From Onchocerca volvulus (lineage: Eukaryota > Nematoda > Chromadorea > Rhabditida > Onchocercidae): a stretch of DNA of 64,000 nucleotides. A program made the translations under genes and the position numbers. This document shows positions 1 through 12,572 of this stretch, piece by piece. Numbering within the stretch: the first letter of the stretch is position 1; the number at the start of each line of letters is the position of its first letter. The notes below the pieces were generated by a model. The model was given only the letters and a program-made list of their open reading frames with translations. It had not been told where the DNA came from and searched no databases. The stretch lies in contig HG738138.1 in NCBI GenBank assembly GCA_000499405.2, forward strand, positions 14,199,208 through 14,263,207, written 5' to 3'.

Positions 1-481
1 TCATTCTCTCTTCTTCGTTTCTTTTCGATAGCTTTTCAAGATCTCAATTTGAATAGAATATTATATTTTCGTAAAACTCCATATATACATATAAACAAAT
101 AAAATTAATAAATAGAATTATATCTGAAAATTGTAAAGTTTGTAACTGTAATTAATTTAATTTACTTTACTAATTTAATTAAATCTGTAAAATGTTTAAT
201 AAACTTAATAAATTTTTCGACCTTACATTATCGCTTTCATGTAGTTATTTATACCAAAATCAAATATTGTAAAAAAATAAGATATTGTGTTTTCGATTGT
301 TTAGGTCAATATTAAATTTTTGTTATTTTGAAGGTGAAGTCATTTAATTCAGTTTTTTTTTTTTTTTTTTTTCTTTGAATTAATTCAGTAATCGGATTCA
401 CATATCATACCAAGATCAATAAAATTATATATCGAATTTTTTTTTTTTTGAATTCACTTTTTCATTTTTTTAACGAGTAAG
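1..481. other. Intergenic/upstream sequence
   Basis: A/T-rich sequence with T runs near 353-372 and 440-450. I see no open frame or RNA gene. It holds the promoter and 5' leader of the coiled-coil gene that starts at 482. Confidence 0.5.
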
Positions 482-858
482 ATGAGCCAAAAAGATGTAA
501 GAGTAAATAATTTCTGTTTGTGTTAAGATATATTTTCGCTGCAATATTATGTCTAATTTTAATATCTAAATTTAACTTTTTCATTACTAACGAGTATGTT
601 TACTTCAAATGTAATCGAATTTAGATTTATGTTTATTCATTAAATGATTACTATTTTTATTTTAGATGATGGTAGCTCCACAGCCACAAAATTCGCATCA
701 TCGAGAACGTAACGATTCTAGTTGTAAAAATTCAAATCATATGTAATTCCTTTATTCGTCAATTTTTAAAAATTAAATAATTATGAAAATCAAAATTTCA
801 GGTCAAATCAATGTCTTGTATTTTCACTTTTAAAATTTGAAATAAATTTATGGAATTG

Positions 859-932
<74 letters not shown>

Positions 933-3900
933 GTTTTACTGCTTTTATTTTTTCATCAACAAGTCTTCAATTTAAATATAACTTCGAAATGCTGATTAAA
1001 TTATGTTTGTTTTAGCCAACAACGACGACAAAGTGTGGGTGCATTAATACCTGCATATCATATTTCAGCGTATGGTGATAACTGGCGATCTCGGGATCAT
1101 GATAGTCCACCAATTGATCAACAATTTGTTGGTAAGCATTTTCAAGTATACTGAATAAAAGCACTCAGAATTTATTTCCTTCGAATTGTTTCGTAACGCT
1201 TTCAAATAGATTTTTTGTTTCATATTTTATTAAATTTAGTGAGTTTTTATTACTTGATTTCGTAAAATTCCCTTATTCAATATATTATAATCAGTAAAAT
1301 AAATGAATAATCATTTATTAATTGCTGACTTATTTTACTGATTACATTACAGTAAATTCCCACAGAATAAATGAATAATTTTTTTTTTTTGAAATTCGCA
1401 TTTGAATTCAATTCTGATATTTAGTTGACGATCGTCGTACAAAAAATAATAATGATATGCGAGTAGCAGTACTAGAGCAACGTGTTCGAGAATTAGAAGC
1501 TGCGGTTGTTCCAGGTCAAGTACCATCAACATCAGTACCTGCTACTTCCTTTATCATTCCTGTCATAGGTTCAAAAAGTAAGTTCTTTTTTAAAACACCA
1601 ATTTGCTTGAATTTCAACAAGTTTTGGAATTTTTTAAACTTAATTTATATTTGAAGAATTTTTAACCTTAGGCTTAATATTTTTCTTCGCAGTTTATTCA
1701 TATTTGAGTGAAAATAGATAAACAAAAGAGAAACAATGTTATTGTCCTATAAATTGTTCTCGAGTTCTCGAATAATTCTCATTTCTTTTTTTACTTATCC
1801 TATACGATAGAAGTGTCATTAAATAAATCGATTTGATCCTTATGAGAATAAATTTAATTGATTTTCTTGCTTACAGATTCATCGCGTATTCTTCGTTCTG
1901 CTTCCAGTCAATTTGTAGTTGCAACGTCACCAGTAACTCAACAACTTATGGCTCAGGAAGTTGTCGATAAAGAAATTGAAGTAGAAAGGTATGAAAGTAG
2001 AATTATGAAGATTTTAGAAATTTTTTTTTTGCTGCTTTTTATGTTTTTTTTTTTTTTTTTTTTAATGGAAACCTTTGAAATTGGTTTTTTTTTTTCATTT
2101 TTAATTTTTTTTGTTTCGTTTTCGATTCGGCGTAATTAATTTATTAATTTCGCTGGAGTTTATTTCATTCTTCGATGTTTCAAGATTGCAATCACAATTA
2201 CGCAAATGTTATTCACGAATGGAATTACGCCAAGTGCAGTACGATGAGGAAGTTTGTTGTTAACTTCTTTTCGTTTTGCCAGATTAATAAACATTACTTT
2301 CTGTCAAGTTGTTTATTTATGCTTTGACAAATTCATATGCTATGATCTTTGATCCCACAGCTTGTTTTCGTAATTCTTATGCGTGAGTTAATGATTTTAC
2401 TATCACGGATGTTTGTTATTGTTATTTTTATATCTTTTCCTCATAGGTTTTATTTCATCTTTCTCAACTAAATTCAATTTTATTGTCGAAGTCAAAATGA
2501 AATTTTCGGAATTACGAGATGTATTTGTTATATTAGGTGAACGCATTTCGTCGAGAATCTGAAGAAGCTAAATTGCAATTAACGAAAGTGAAATCTCGGT
2601 TAAGTGAATTGGAAAAGGAATGTATGGCATATCGTGAAAAAGCAATGGCTATTGATGCTAATCGTAACAGTGCTGTTGCATCATCATTAGAAAAGATCTC
2701 TGCTCAGGTATTTACCTATTTTAAAATATTAATGATGAAAATAATAATGATGAATGATTATAATGGGTGATGACAATTCCAAAGTGTCAGTTAGTATATA
2801 TTTCAGGTTTAAAATATAATGCTGTTCGTTGTACTCGATAAATTTAATGAAATTTTCGGAATTTTTCCTCGATAATGATTTGATGTATAATAATTTGGAA
2901 TAAATAAAGGAATAAATTGGAAGGAAATAATGTATCTGTATTATTTCGATGAAATTTCAGTATTAATACATAATAATTTCAATTGCTGTAGGAACGAGAA
3001 ATTGCAACATTGAGAAATGATTTGGAACAACATATGCAATTGGTGAAAAATTTGGAACGAATGAAAAAGGAATATGAATTTTTGGAGTTACAGAATGAAG
3101 CGTTAAATGCAAAACTTGATTCGAAGGAAGCTACCATTCGAGATCTTGAAGATAATATTCTTGTCAGTTCTTCATTTTAAATATTCATATAAGCAAATTT
3201 TAAGGAATAATTTGGTCTTAATTTCAATTTTGAAATTTTTTGTTTCTCGTATAAGACTTCGGTAAATTTATTTTGGCGCGCTAAATATTTGAATTATTGG
3301 AAAATATATGAAAATTTGTTTTGACCCAATGCTTTTATTTTCTAGATTGAATTTACTTATATGAATATATAATTATTTCGATTTTTCTTTTGAAAATTCT
3401 CCAAATTTGTGAAGTTTTTACAAAGTGTTTAAAAAATCTTTGAAAAGAAAAAAAAACAAAACAAAACAAAACAAAAAAAAAATTAAAATGCTGGTTAATT
3501 TGTGGTACAGAAAGCAAATATGGAAATATGTTACAAAAAAAAGGGTGTGTTTTATGTCCTCCAGTTTAAACTTAAAACTAAAAATGGAATGAAATTTAAT
3601 TTATCAACAGGTGTTATAGGCAATGAAAATGGACACATCTCGTAAAATAGAAAGTGGTTCGGTAACACCCAAAGCGGATGCTGTTTCATTTTTTGATGTT
3701 GAACATGCGAAATTTCTCAGCAATTCGAAAGAATCCAATGCACGAAAAACGGTATCTTTCTAATATCTTATCACCTATGGCGTGGATTATTATTTGATGA
3801 AAGAAGGTTGTATAATTTGAAGATTTTAAGGCAAAATTGGGATTTTATTGTATTGCAGTGTGTATTTTAGAGTATGGAAAGAAATTTTTTTTTTTTTTTC

Positions 3901-5386
3901 GTCCGTAGAAATATCTAAACAGAATAGATAGAGGCCGTTGTTAACAGAAAATTGAAACTTGAAAAAAAAAAATTAACTGTGGTAATGCAGTAAAACAGAG
4001 GATATAATTAAGTTTTTTTGATGTTAAAAAGTTGAAGTAGGGCTAAATTCATAATTATCTTAATATATACCAGTTTATGGTTATCTTAATACTGATCTTG
4101 GCAGTTAGTTATTTTGCTAGCGTTTGTATATAATATTGCTCGGTTTTGTTCATAATTTGAGAATTAATGAGGAAGCAAAAGGAGGGGGTGAGAAACGGAA
4201 ATCAGAAATAAGTGAAAAAGGGATTATTGTTATTATATTTATTATAATCATTACTATTTAATATTATTTTTATTTATTATTAATAATAGTTTTTTATTGT
4301 TTGAGTAGTTCATCGATTATTTTCGGTTATAATTCTAGTGATCCATTACTTGATTCGAGAGTTAAGTTTAAATTTTTGAAATTAGGTGCGAATTAATACT
4401 GAAATTTGACCATATACTATGCTTTATTTGCCTTGATATTAGCTAATTTTCAGAATTATAATTATTATTGCATTAAACTATTGGCATTACAGAAAGGTAA
4501 TCGATTATCACTATCATCATCATCAGTGGCAGCTGTAGAGGAAGATTTAGAATCATCAAAAGAAGTCACAAAATCGTCATTTGTACTATTATGTAATTCG
4601 GATACTGATGGCAAAGTTCAACTTTCCTCATCAACATCGAAATTAATTCGAATGCAGTTGAATATAACTTTAGAATGTCGTTTATTGGCTAAATGTTTAA
4701 AGGATGTAGCTGCAAAAGCAATTAATGGAGATGCTCCAAGTGTTAATCGTTTATTAGGATGTCGAAGTAAGTTATAATTGTAAAACAAAAAGTCGACTGT
4801 GTTAGGTAACGGGACATGATTGATTTTTCAATAGTTCAGTAATAATTTTGTTTGGTATTACATAGTTGTTCCAGTAGTTAAGTGAGTTATGCAATAAAGT
4901 AAATGCTACTTAATTATTTGCTTAAATGCAATCCAACTATAATTTAATTTGAATATAAATAAAATAGAATTGTAGATTTGTTATAGATGATGTTGTTACA
5001 TTAAATAAAACAACCTAATAAAGTAATATAAAACTTAATAACTTAAATTAAGAAAATTTATTTCAAAAAAGTAAAAATTTACTGTATTATATTTTCAAAG
5101 TGATATAGATTGCAGATATCCTGTTGTAACTTTGACAATTTGCAAATGTATATGAAAAAGATTTTCTTTTGCAGGTGATTCTATGTCAGAATCGGAACCA
5201 GAGCCGGTAATGAATGATGCAAGTGTAATGTCATCAAACTGTGCTGAAAGATATATTAAGAAGATTACAAAAGATTTGGAACGAATTGAGAAAGATTTAA
5301 ATTCATTACGTGAAAGTTTCGTGGAATATTATCAGAAGAAAATTGCGGATGAGTTAAAAGAGGATGAATCATGTCGTATTCAATAA
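482..5386 (+). CDS. Coiled-coil protein of unknown function (11 exons, 499 aa)
   Basis: Exons: 482-496, 666-742, 1016-1131, 1425-1577, 1877-1988, 2185-2251, 2537-2707, 2992-3162, 3620-3751, 4493-4766, 5175-5386. They total exactly 500 codons including TAA, and all junctions keep frame; two donors are weak (gtttgt after 2251, gtcagt after 3162). The start MSQKD lies just after a stop and is followed by a good gtaaga donor. Visible layout: a polar N-terminus rich in N, Q, R and S; a short heptad-like stretch at about 80-96; a long charged coiled coil at about 148-294; a serine-rich stretch at the start of exon 10, then a more hydrophobic, possibly folded part (LECRLLAKCLKDVAAKA); a final K/E-rich coiled coil at about 450-495. 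There is no signal peptide or membrane segment, so it should be cytosolic, cytoskeletal or nuclear. I do not recognise the family. A centrosomal or scaffold role is only a guess from the coiled coils. The gene model is much surer than any function. Confidence 0.8.
871..930 (+). repeat. 60-base T homopolymer in intron 2 of the coiled-coil gene
   Basis: An unbroken run of about 60 T lies inside the intron between exons 2 and 3 (743-1015), preceded by a shorter T run broken by a single C. Its length in the genome is uncertain, since runs like this are prone to sequencing and assembly error. It is a simple repeat with no evident role beyond the intron. Confidence 0.9.
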
Positions 5387-8300
5387 TTGCTTTCTGTTGT
5401 TTATTGCATCTATGTAGGTATTATCAGGAATAATTTTAACTTTTTTCATTTTAAAAGTGTTTTTGATGTTGAAGATGAATGGAAAACTACAGTAGTCTTT
5501 ATTCACTTACTATTTATAATACTGCAATATTTCAAATTGGAAAAAAAAAAGAAAGAAAGCTACTATGAAATTCTTTATATATGGTCTTACTTTTTTTATC
5601 AAACACAATAACCTGTGGCCTCTCTTTACATATATGGTAGTTTAAACAGCTGCATAAAATTATTTTATTGGTAAAACTCATTTGAGAGATAAATTTATTG
5701 AGTATTCTTATAAATGTCTTGTACTATAAACAAAAGATCAGGAAAACATACCTCAGGACTATTTCAAAAAATAAAACGAAAAGTTTCGGTAAAATATGAA
5801 ATAATTGGGTGTTATTTATGAATAATAAACTTATCATGAGTATTTTATTTCTGTATTTCGCCGGATTTTAATATAAATTCTCCTACAAAATACTTTTTTT
5901 ATTAGTTCCATAATTTTTGTTTTTAGCATTTTTTTTTTTTTTTTTTTTTGAATAACTTTAAAATATTGCATTCTTTCGTTTTGGTAATGAAATTGAGATT
6001 AAATTCATAATCTTTATATTGTAAAGATCTCAAATAGAATGAATTTCAATATTCCTGATGAAATTTATATGAAATTCAAAAATCGCTTGAACTTTCTACT
6101 TTTTTCAACTTCTTCCGTTCCAAATTCCTACCAGATTTGTTTTTTCTTGACATATGACATAGTTTGTTTGTTTATTTATTTTTTTTCTAAATTTATTGTA
6201 ATTGTTTAACTTGCTCACAAAATGTCATTGAGAAAGAAGTGCATTTTCATTAAATAATTTGCAAAACTTGTCTCACTATTATCACATTTTTTTTACGTTC
6301 GGGTATGTGTTAATTTACCTATTTGAATTTGGTTTAAAAAGAATTTTTCAAATTTTACACGTAAGAAATTTCTAGAAAATATTTTTATAATATTGCAAAA
6401 TTTAGAAAATTTTGTTTGTTTTTTTTTTTGAATTGAAATAGATAACATTTGGTGTAACATTTGGTGTTTAGTTATTGTGATTGGTGATTATTGTTATTAT
6501 TAATATCGTTATCACTTATCATTGATGGATCCTACTTGATAAATACCTTCACTTGTTTCTTTTCTGCTATGAATAATTGAATATATGATACAATTAAAGT
6601 ATAAAACTTAACAATAAATTTATACATGTATAGTTGTTTTTTGTGCGACTAATTTTTAATAAAATATACATTAGGTAATATTTCATAATGCAAATGTAAG
6701 AAATGTTTGGGATTGAATTGTTTGACTTGAAGACCAATCATTCGGTTGGTCATATATTTTTAGTTTTTATTTAAATTTATAAATTTGAAGGAAATGAATA
6801 TATACTATTGCTTGCTGCCTAATTCAACAAAAGGTTAAGGTGATTGGAATATAGTCGTTATTATTATGAAGTAATACTATAATCAGTGCTTTTATTCACA
6901 GTATTGCATTTATTTTACTTCTCATGTTGAACAAATTTGTAAAAAGATAGTAAAAATGGTTGGGATAATTTGACATTTGGTTTGGAGATAATTTTTGCTT
7001 ATATGAAAAAAATTTCACATAATTTTTATGAATAAAGTAATTAAGGAATACTTCTTAACTTTTTGTCACCTTTTTTAGATAAAATTTTAAAATAATATAG
7101 CTTATTAACTATTAATAACTAAAACGACTTTTAATTATTCGATTTGAAACTTCAATTTAAAATTTCCGTGCTATTAATAGTCTGAATCGTTGAATGGCGA
7201 TAGATATGCTGAATATTATTAAAATATTTAATATATGATTATTTTATATGCAATTTAACAAATTGCACAAATTGTCTTTTTCTTTTTTAGTTTTTGTTTA
7301 TCATATTTTTTGACAAATTTTGCTTTTCCTGATAATTCTATACATTTAGAAGCATAGTATATATTTATAAATAACAAACAACAATGATTAATACATAAAT
7401 CTTGCATGTATAACAGTAATATGCAACGACTTCTGTGCAAAAGTATGCAGTCAGAAAAATCTCAAGAAATTTTGGATACTTAAAAGCAATACAAAAACAT
7501 TCTAAAAAATTTAACGATAAATTTTAAGATCAACCCTTGTCTCCATAAAATTGGGAATCCGAAACATGAAAATAAACAAAAGTTACACCTTATATTCGTC
7601 ATTAAAAAAGTCATTAAGAACCATATTATACATTTATTACTAATTAACCTAATATAAAAAATTAGCAGCAATAGTATGAAAATAGATCTCGCATTAAACT
7701 CACAGTAAATATACCATTGCTTCATTAAAAGTTGGAAGCATACGATTTCAATAAAGCACAAATTATAAAGTTTCATTTTCTAAGCCATTAAATAGAAATA
7801 CCAACCAGAATATTTCGAGATATTCCTGTTATTAAATTAATAATAAAGCATGAAAAGTAAATCTAACTCATTAAATAAAACGAAATGAAAGCATAGATTG
7901 AATAATCGATATTTGTTGAGAATAATATCCTGCTATGCCATTTTTGTGCGAAAAAAAAAAAAAGTGGATTGCATTAAAAAAACCATAATAAGTAACGATA
8001 TCCATTTCTACAAAATTAAACGCTGAAATTCCAAACTTTACAGAGTTGAGCAAGAGAAACTGAAAAAACTCTAAATAACTTCTATAAACAAATAAAGTAT
8101 ATACGATAGGCATGCAAATTTTATGTACATTTAATAGAAATGTATAAATTACACCATGGAAATATAAAATATATGTCATAAAATAATGTAACCTAAACCA
8201 TATACCTTTCAACTAATAAAATTCAACATCAAAATAGATAGAAATCACAACAATGCTTAAATTACACTTGACAGTTCAAAAAAAAAAAAAAGAGAAAACA

Positions 8301-8990
8301 CTGTAATTTACAACAAACAAAAAATTGTCTTTAGAAAACAAAAAACAAAAAAATTATAATTGAACAAATAATAGAAGTGCCTAACAAAGATAATATTCAA
8401 TTCCAAAAAATAAAATAATAAACAGGAATACACGCATGAACAGCTGAAGAAACGCAATCATTTTTTTTAACAAGATATTTGATAATAAAACCCTTTAGAA
8501 GATCCCGATCCAATTTCTCAATAGAAAAATTAAGTAAAGAAAATCCCAACAGAAAAATCAGATAAAGAGATAGAGAGAAAACAGTTATTGAACAACTAAA
8601 TAAAATGAAAATAAATGTGATCCGAAAGAAGATACAGTCTGAATTACAAGACAACAAAGAGGATAATCGGAATTTTACAAGTCATTCTATTTCAGCTAAA
8701 TGCTCGAGTTTTCAGCACTTCAGCAAAAACTTCACCATATAAATTTCACAAAAAATATTATTTACATAAGAAAACTATGAACAAAATCTAAATCAAAAGT
8801 TCCACACAGCCTCTTTACTGAAACTGTGATGAAAATGAACTAAACAACGCATTATGCAGATAAAACTACATTTAAACTGACAACATTTAATAAAACAATA
8901 CTTATTAATAAATAACATAAATGCTATATATTTTGCTGTGTACCAAAGTATCGGTCAATTAGAAATCTGGAAGCATAATGAAAATTACTA
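5387..8990. other. 3' flank of the coiled-coil gene and long A/T-rich intergenic DNA
   Basis: More than 3.5 kb without a supportable gene. Candidate AATAAA signals for the upstream gene occur near 5770-5830. The minus-strand open frames at 7255-8657 are rich in F, I, L, Y and C. They lack a recognisable domain and splice pattern, as expected for chance frames in A/T-rich DNA. No RNA gene was seen. Confidence 0.5.
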
Positions 8991-9056
8991 ATCACAACAG
9001 GAAATGGAAGGAATCGAATTTTGATCACAACAGGAAATGGAAGGAATCGAATTTTG
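8991..9056. repeat. Perfect 33-bp tandem duplication
   Basis: Two exact head-to-tail copies of a 33-bp unit (8991-9023 and 9024-9056; unit begins ATCACAACAGGAAATGGAAG). It is intergenic and more G-rich than its surroundings. Exact identity suggests a recent slippage or duplication event. Confidence 0.9.
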
Positions 9057-9189
9057 TTATCCAGCCCCGCTCTATATATGTAATATTTCCAACTAAAAAT
9101 TCCATACTCAAACAGAAACCACTGTTATCTTACTAATGAGTTAAAAACATTATGCTACTCTTATCGAAAATAATATCATTCTTTTCCAC

Positions 9190-9640
9190 TAAATTGATCA
9201 TTGAGCAAACTATGCTACACAATAACTTAATCCGATAAAATCAATAGTCTGGCTACGATCTTTTTGACTGACATTGGGCTTCTTTCTCCTAATCCCTATT
9301 TCTTTCATACCTCCAAAAATCAAATGTTTCATTAAGCAAACAAAATTAATTAATATTGAATTTTTTCCCATTCTTTTTTCTTGCTTATTTTTATTATTTT
9401 TCATTTTTTCTTTTTTTGTCATTATTTTCTTCATTTTTCTTTTTTTTTTTTCTGTTTTTATTGCTTTTCCTCTTCATTTTTTACTTTTCCCATTTGTTTT
9501 CCTATTTTTTAATATTTTCCTTCTTTCTACTTTTTTTGTTTTTTGTACTTTTTTTCTTTTTTTAAACTTTTTTTCCAAAAAAAAACAAAAAAAAAACAAA
9601 GCAGGAGTTAAAACAAAAAAAAAAAAAAAAACGACGGATA
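9190..9640. repeat. Dispersed repeat D, copy 1, followed by pyrimidine and A tracts
   Basis: About 9190-9380 matches about 10385-10590 in the same orientation with many substitutions; shared blocks include CAAACTAT, ACTTAATCC, AGTCTGGC, ACCTCCAAA and TCAAATGTTTCA. Both copies lead into a T/C-rich tract (here 9360-9565), and this copy is then followed by an A-rich tract (about 9577-9632). The open frames here are low-complexity F/L/S or K/N strings and are not genes. Confidence 0.65.
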
Positions 9641-10384
9641 CTTGGAGGCATTGAATTCTGATGATGACGTGGTAAAATTTCAAGGATTTTGCAATATTGC
9701 AAAATAAATTGTCGTCAAGATTTGTTTGAAATGAAATCTTGAAAAGTGTATAAATTCAATGCTAATCAAAACTACAAAACTTAAATGCTAATCAAAGTTA
9801 GAAAAACTTCAAAAACAAGTAACAATAAAAATTACCGTTGAATCGTACGATTCCTTCATGTGAAATATATGTCTGCCATGTGGAACATTTATGCACATCT
9901 CCAGTTTTTTTGAAATCTTGAAATTCTCTCAGTTGAAATCTTTTCCAGATTTGTTATTTTTTCAACAAAAATTCCCAAAATTTTAAAGTTGGTACCAACT
10001 TGGACTAATTTTGAACAAGAAAAAAAGACGGTAATATAGAGAGATAAAGTTACTTAAACATAGAGCTAATTAACTAGCGTTATATTCATCGAAATGTGTA
10101 GGGTAAGCATTATACATAACCAAGGAGTATTTTTCTTCAAGTTTAAAAAATTTAAGTCAAAACTAAACAATTTATCAAAAATATAAAGTAAAATGAGGAG
10201 AAAATTGGCATCAAAAACTATCATCGGAAAAGAAAAATAAAAACTGAAAAAACAAACAATAGTAAGAAACAAAAAAGATCAAGGAAGTCGAAAATAATTT
10301 ACAAAAACAACTAAAAATTGCAAATATATTTTAGAGATGATAAACCATTAATAAAGAAATGTTATTCTTACCGAAAATGCTGAT

Positions 10385-10735
10385 TGCTTTTTAACCGGTC
10401 ATTGGTCAAACTATATCATACAACTACTTAATCCAGCAATATTAATCCTCAGTCTGGCATCTACTTTTTCAATCGACATTATGCTGAAGATTAGTTTCCA
10501 AATCCCATCTATCCATTATTTTTGCACCTCCAAAGTTCAAATGTTTCAACAAGTAAACAAAATTAGTTAGCATTAAATTTTTTACTTCCATCGTTTACTT
10601 AATTTTTTTAGATTTTTTCCTTTTTTTTACTTTTTTTGTTTGTTTTTATTTTTCTTAATTTTCTTTTTTATCTTATTTTTTGTTCTTTTTTTTCAGTTTT
10701 CACTTTTTCTTTTTTTTTTTTATTAATGCTGAAGA
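10385..10735. repeat. Dispersed repeat D, copy 2
   Basis: Diverged direct copy of the 9190-9380 sequence, again followed by a T-rich tract (about 10610-10725). The shared order of short conserved blocks over about 200 bp supports common origin. The family is unknown and there is no coding potential. Confidence 0.65.
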
Positions 10736-10953
10736 ATTTAAGGTTAAGTGTTAAGATTAATCATTGGTTAAGCATTTTTCAAATTAGTGCTGAAGAAGCT
10801 ACTCAGTTTATTTTCAAAAATCTATAAGGTAAGAAGAGTCGTTGAAATCAGTAGATAACTATTGACATATCCACGGTAGAAAATAACTCCAAGAATTTAA
10901 GTATAGCAAGGTAAAATTTTAGAGCTTTTAATCTGAACAGTTAAATTACTTGA

Positions 10954-11275
10954 ATGGAGGGCAGCGTATCGGAAAAATTGGACGAGTTATCAACACAAGC
11001 ACCGTTTGACATGATGTTTACCGATACTAACTTGAGTATTGTCCTAAATATTTCGATGTGGCAGAGCTACACATTGAATAAGATGGACTAATTGTTGCTG
11101 ATAACCATTGTTTTACATGGTATTTTTGGATTTACTCTTTGAAAAAGTATCAGAAAAAATCATGGTATGCTATGAGAGAATTTAATTATAGGCTGTCAGA
11201 CGAAAAAAAAAAGAATTACTCGGTGTTGATTCCAACTGATGAAGGAATGACTCCAGCTTTAAAGCTGACGTAAGT
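10954..11275 (+). pseudogene. Coding-like fragment with an apparent frameshift
   Basis: From the ATG at 10954 one frame stays open for 44 codons (starts MEGSVSEKLDEL) and closes at about 11087. A second frame opens immediately downstream (about 11080) and runs to a stop at about 11273. It has non-random composition (for example WYAMREFNYRLSDEKKKNYS) and contains a consensus GTAAGT just before its stop. The pair could be a decayed gene joined by a frameshift, two exons of an unrecognised gene, or chance. No family was recognised. An isolated 56-codon frame at about 11955-12125 may belong to the same remnant. Confidence 0.25.
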
Positions 11276-12094
11276 TGGAAATCAAGATCAGCATCATGTA
11301 TAGGAGGAATTAAGCCGAGAATTCTCTCTAATAACACACATCACGAAAACAAGATCTCGATTTAACAGTAGAGAAATCAAGGTCGGCAAACTTTTTTGAT
11401 TATTCATTTTATAACAATTTCGATTATTCATTCTGGTGTTTTTGATATTAGCTAATGATAAATTACAACGTTGATAATATTATAAAAACTTTTTTTGATC
11501 ACATTGACTGTAATAATTCATTAACTTCAAGCTATCGTTCCTGGAACAATGTATAGGCAGTAGAAATATGTCTCCATAATACTGAATGATTGACGCATTG
11601 AATTTTCGATGAATTAATATCATATTTGATTTGTTATCTTCTATTTTCACATAATTTTATTTCAAAACTTGCAATAGTGGTTTATAATTTCTAGTGTTTG
11701 TTTTACTGACCTTCTTCATTATATAAAAAAATTAACATTTATTAATAAATTCTATTACACTCACTTTTTTAAAGGATTCCATTTTATTATAAATGCTTCA
11801 CTCATTATTTTTGAATAAAGAAGATAAGAAATGCTTGCTTTCATAATAAATGTAAATAAAAAATTTGATTAAGCTGCAATCACATCATAAACTAAATTAA
11901 ACCAGATTAATGAGTAATTAAATTAAAAAAAAACTTCGCTGTTCGATCATGGAAAGAATTAGCATCAATTTTCGGCAAGCTAAAGAAAGGATCAGTTCTA
12001 TACAACTTTTTTTAGAAAATCGATCATTTATCGTGTTATTCATCAAGCCAACCACAATTTTCTTGCAGGACTACAATCACGAATTATGCTTGAT

Positions 12095-12108
12095 GTTGCC
12101 ATGGTAAA
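12095..12108 (+). promoter_or_regulatory. Candidate X-box (RFX/DAF-19 site) upstream of BBS5
   Basis: The 14-mer GTTGCCATGGTAAA matches the nematode X-box pattern GTHNYYATRRNAAC at 13 of 14 positions (last base A instead of C). It lies about 465 bp upstream of the BBS5 start. In C. elegans, BBS genes are known targets of the RFX factor DAF-19 through such boxes, usually closer to the start codon. The match is read directly from the sequence; function is inferred from the neighbour. Confidence 0.5.
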
Positions 12109-12572
12109 TCATCTACGTTTTCTTCTGTTCCAAGTATCGCTACTTTTCGCAAACAATTCGTTGTTAATTATCAGAAAAATACACGGAAAACAACCATAGA
12201 TAGTACTAGAATCCGTAAGAATGTTCTGTTTGTGACTATCAAGCTAATTGAAGTGATTTTTTTTTATTTCCCACTTCTTTTTTCTTTTCAATTTGCAAAA
12301 ATTAGGTTAGACTTATCATTGAATATTACTTCTGAAAAGCTTATATATCGGTGTCGGAAAAAATTACGAAACGTAGCAATTATCTGAAATTGTCAAGAAT
12401 TTAGATAAATTCATACTAAGAAGGAAAAAGAATATATCATTATTAGAATAAATCTTTTGATCATTGCAATTTGCTGTAAGTCCCTTATCCACAATGTGAT
12501 TGTTCCGTAAAAATAATCTGTCATCTGAGAATTGGATGGAATGTATTCTATTCACAGGATTCAGTTGTGATT

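Noticed and set aside
7255..8657. Several minus-strand open frames of 61-113 codons
   Set aside because: Hydrophobic, F/I/L/Y/C-rich translations typical of antisense frames in A/T-rich DNA; no domain, no matching splice sites and no neighbour support.
9210..9683. Overlapping open frames on both strands in T- and A-rich tracts
   Set aside because: They are translations of homopolymer-like sequence (F/L/S or K/N strings), not proteins.
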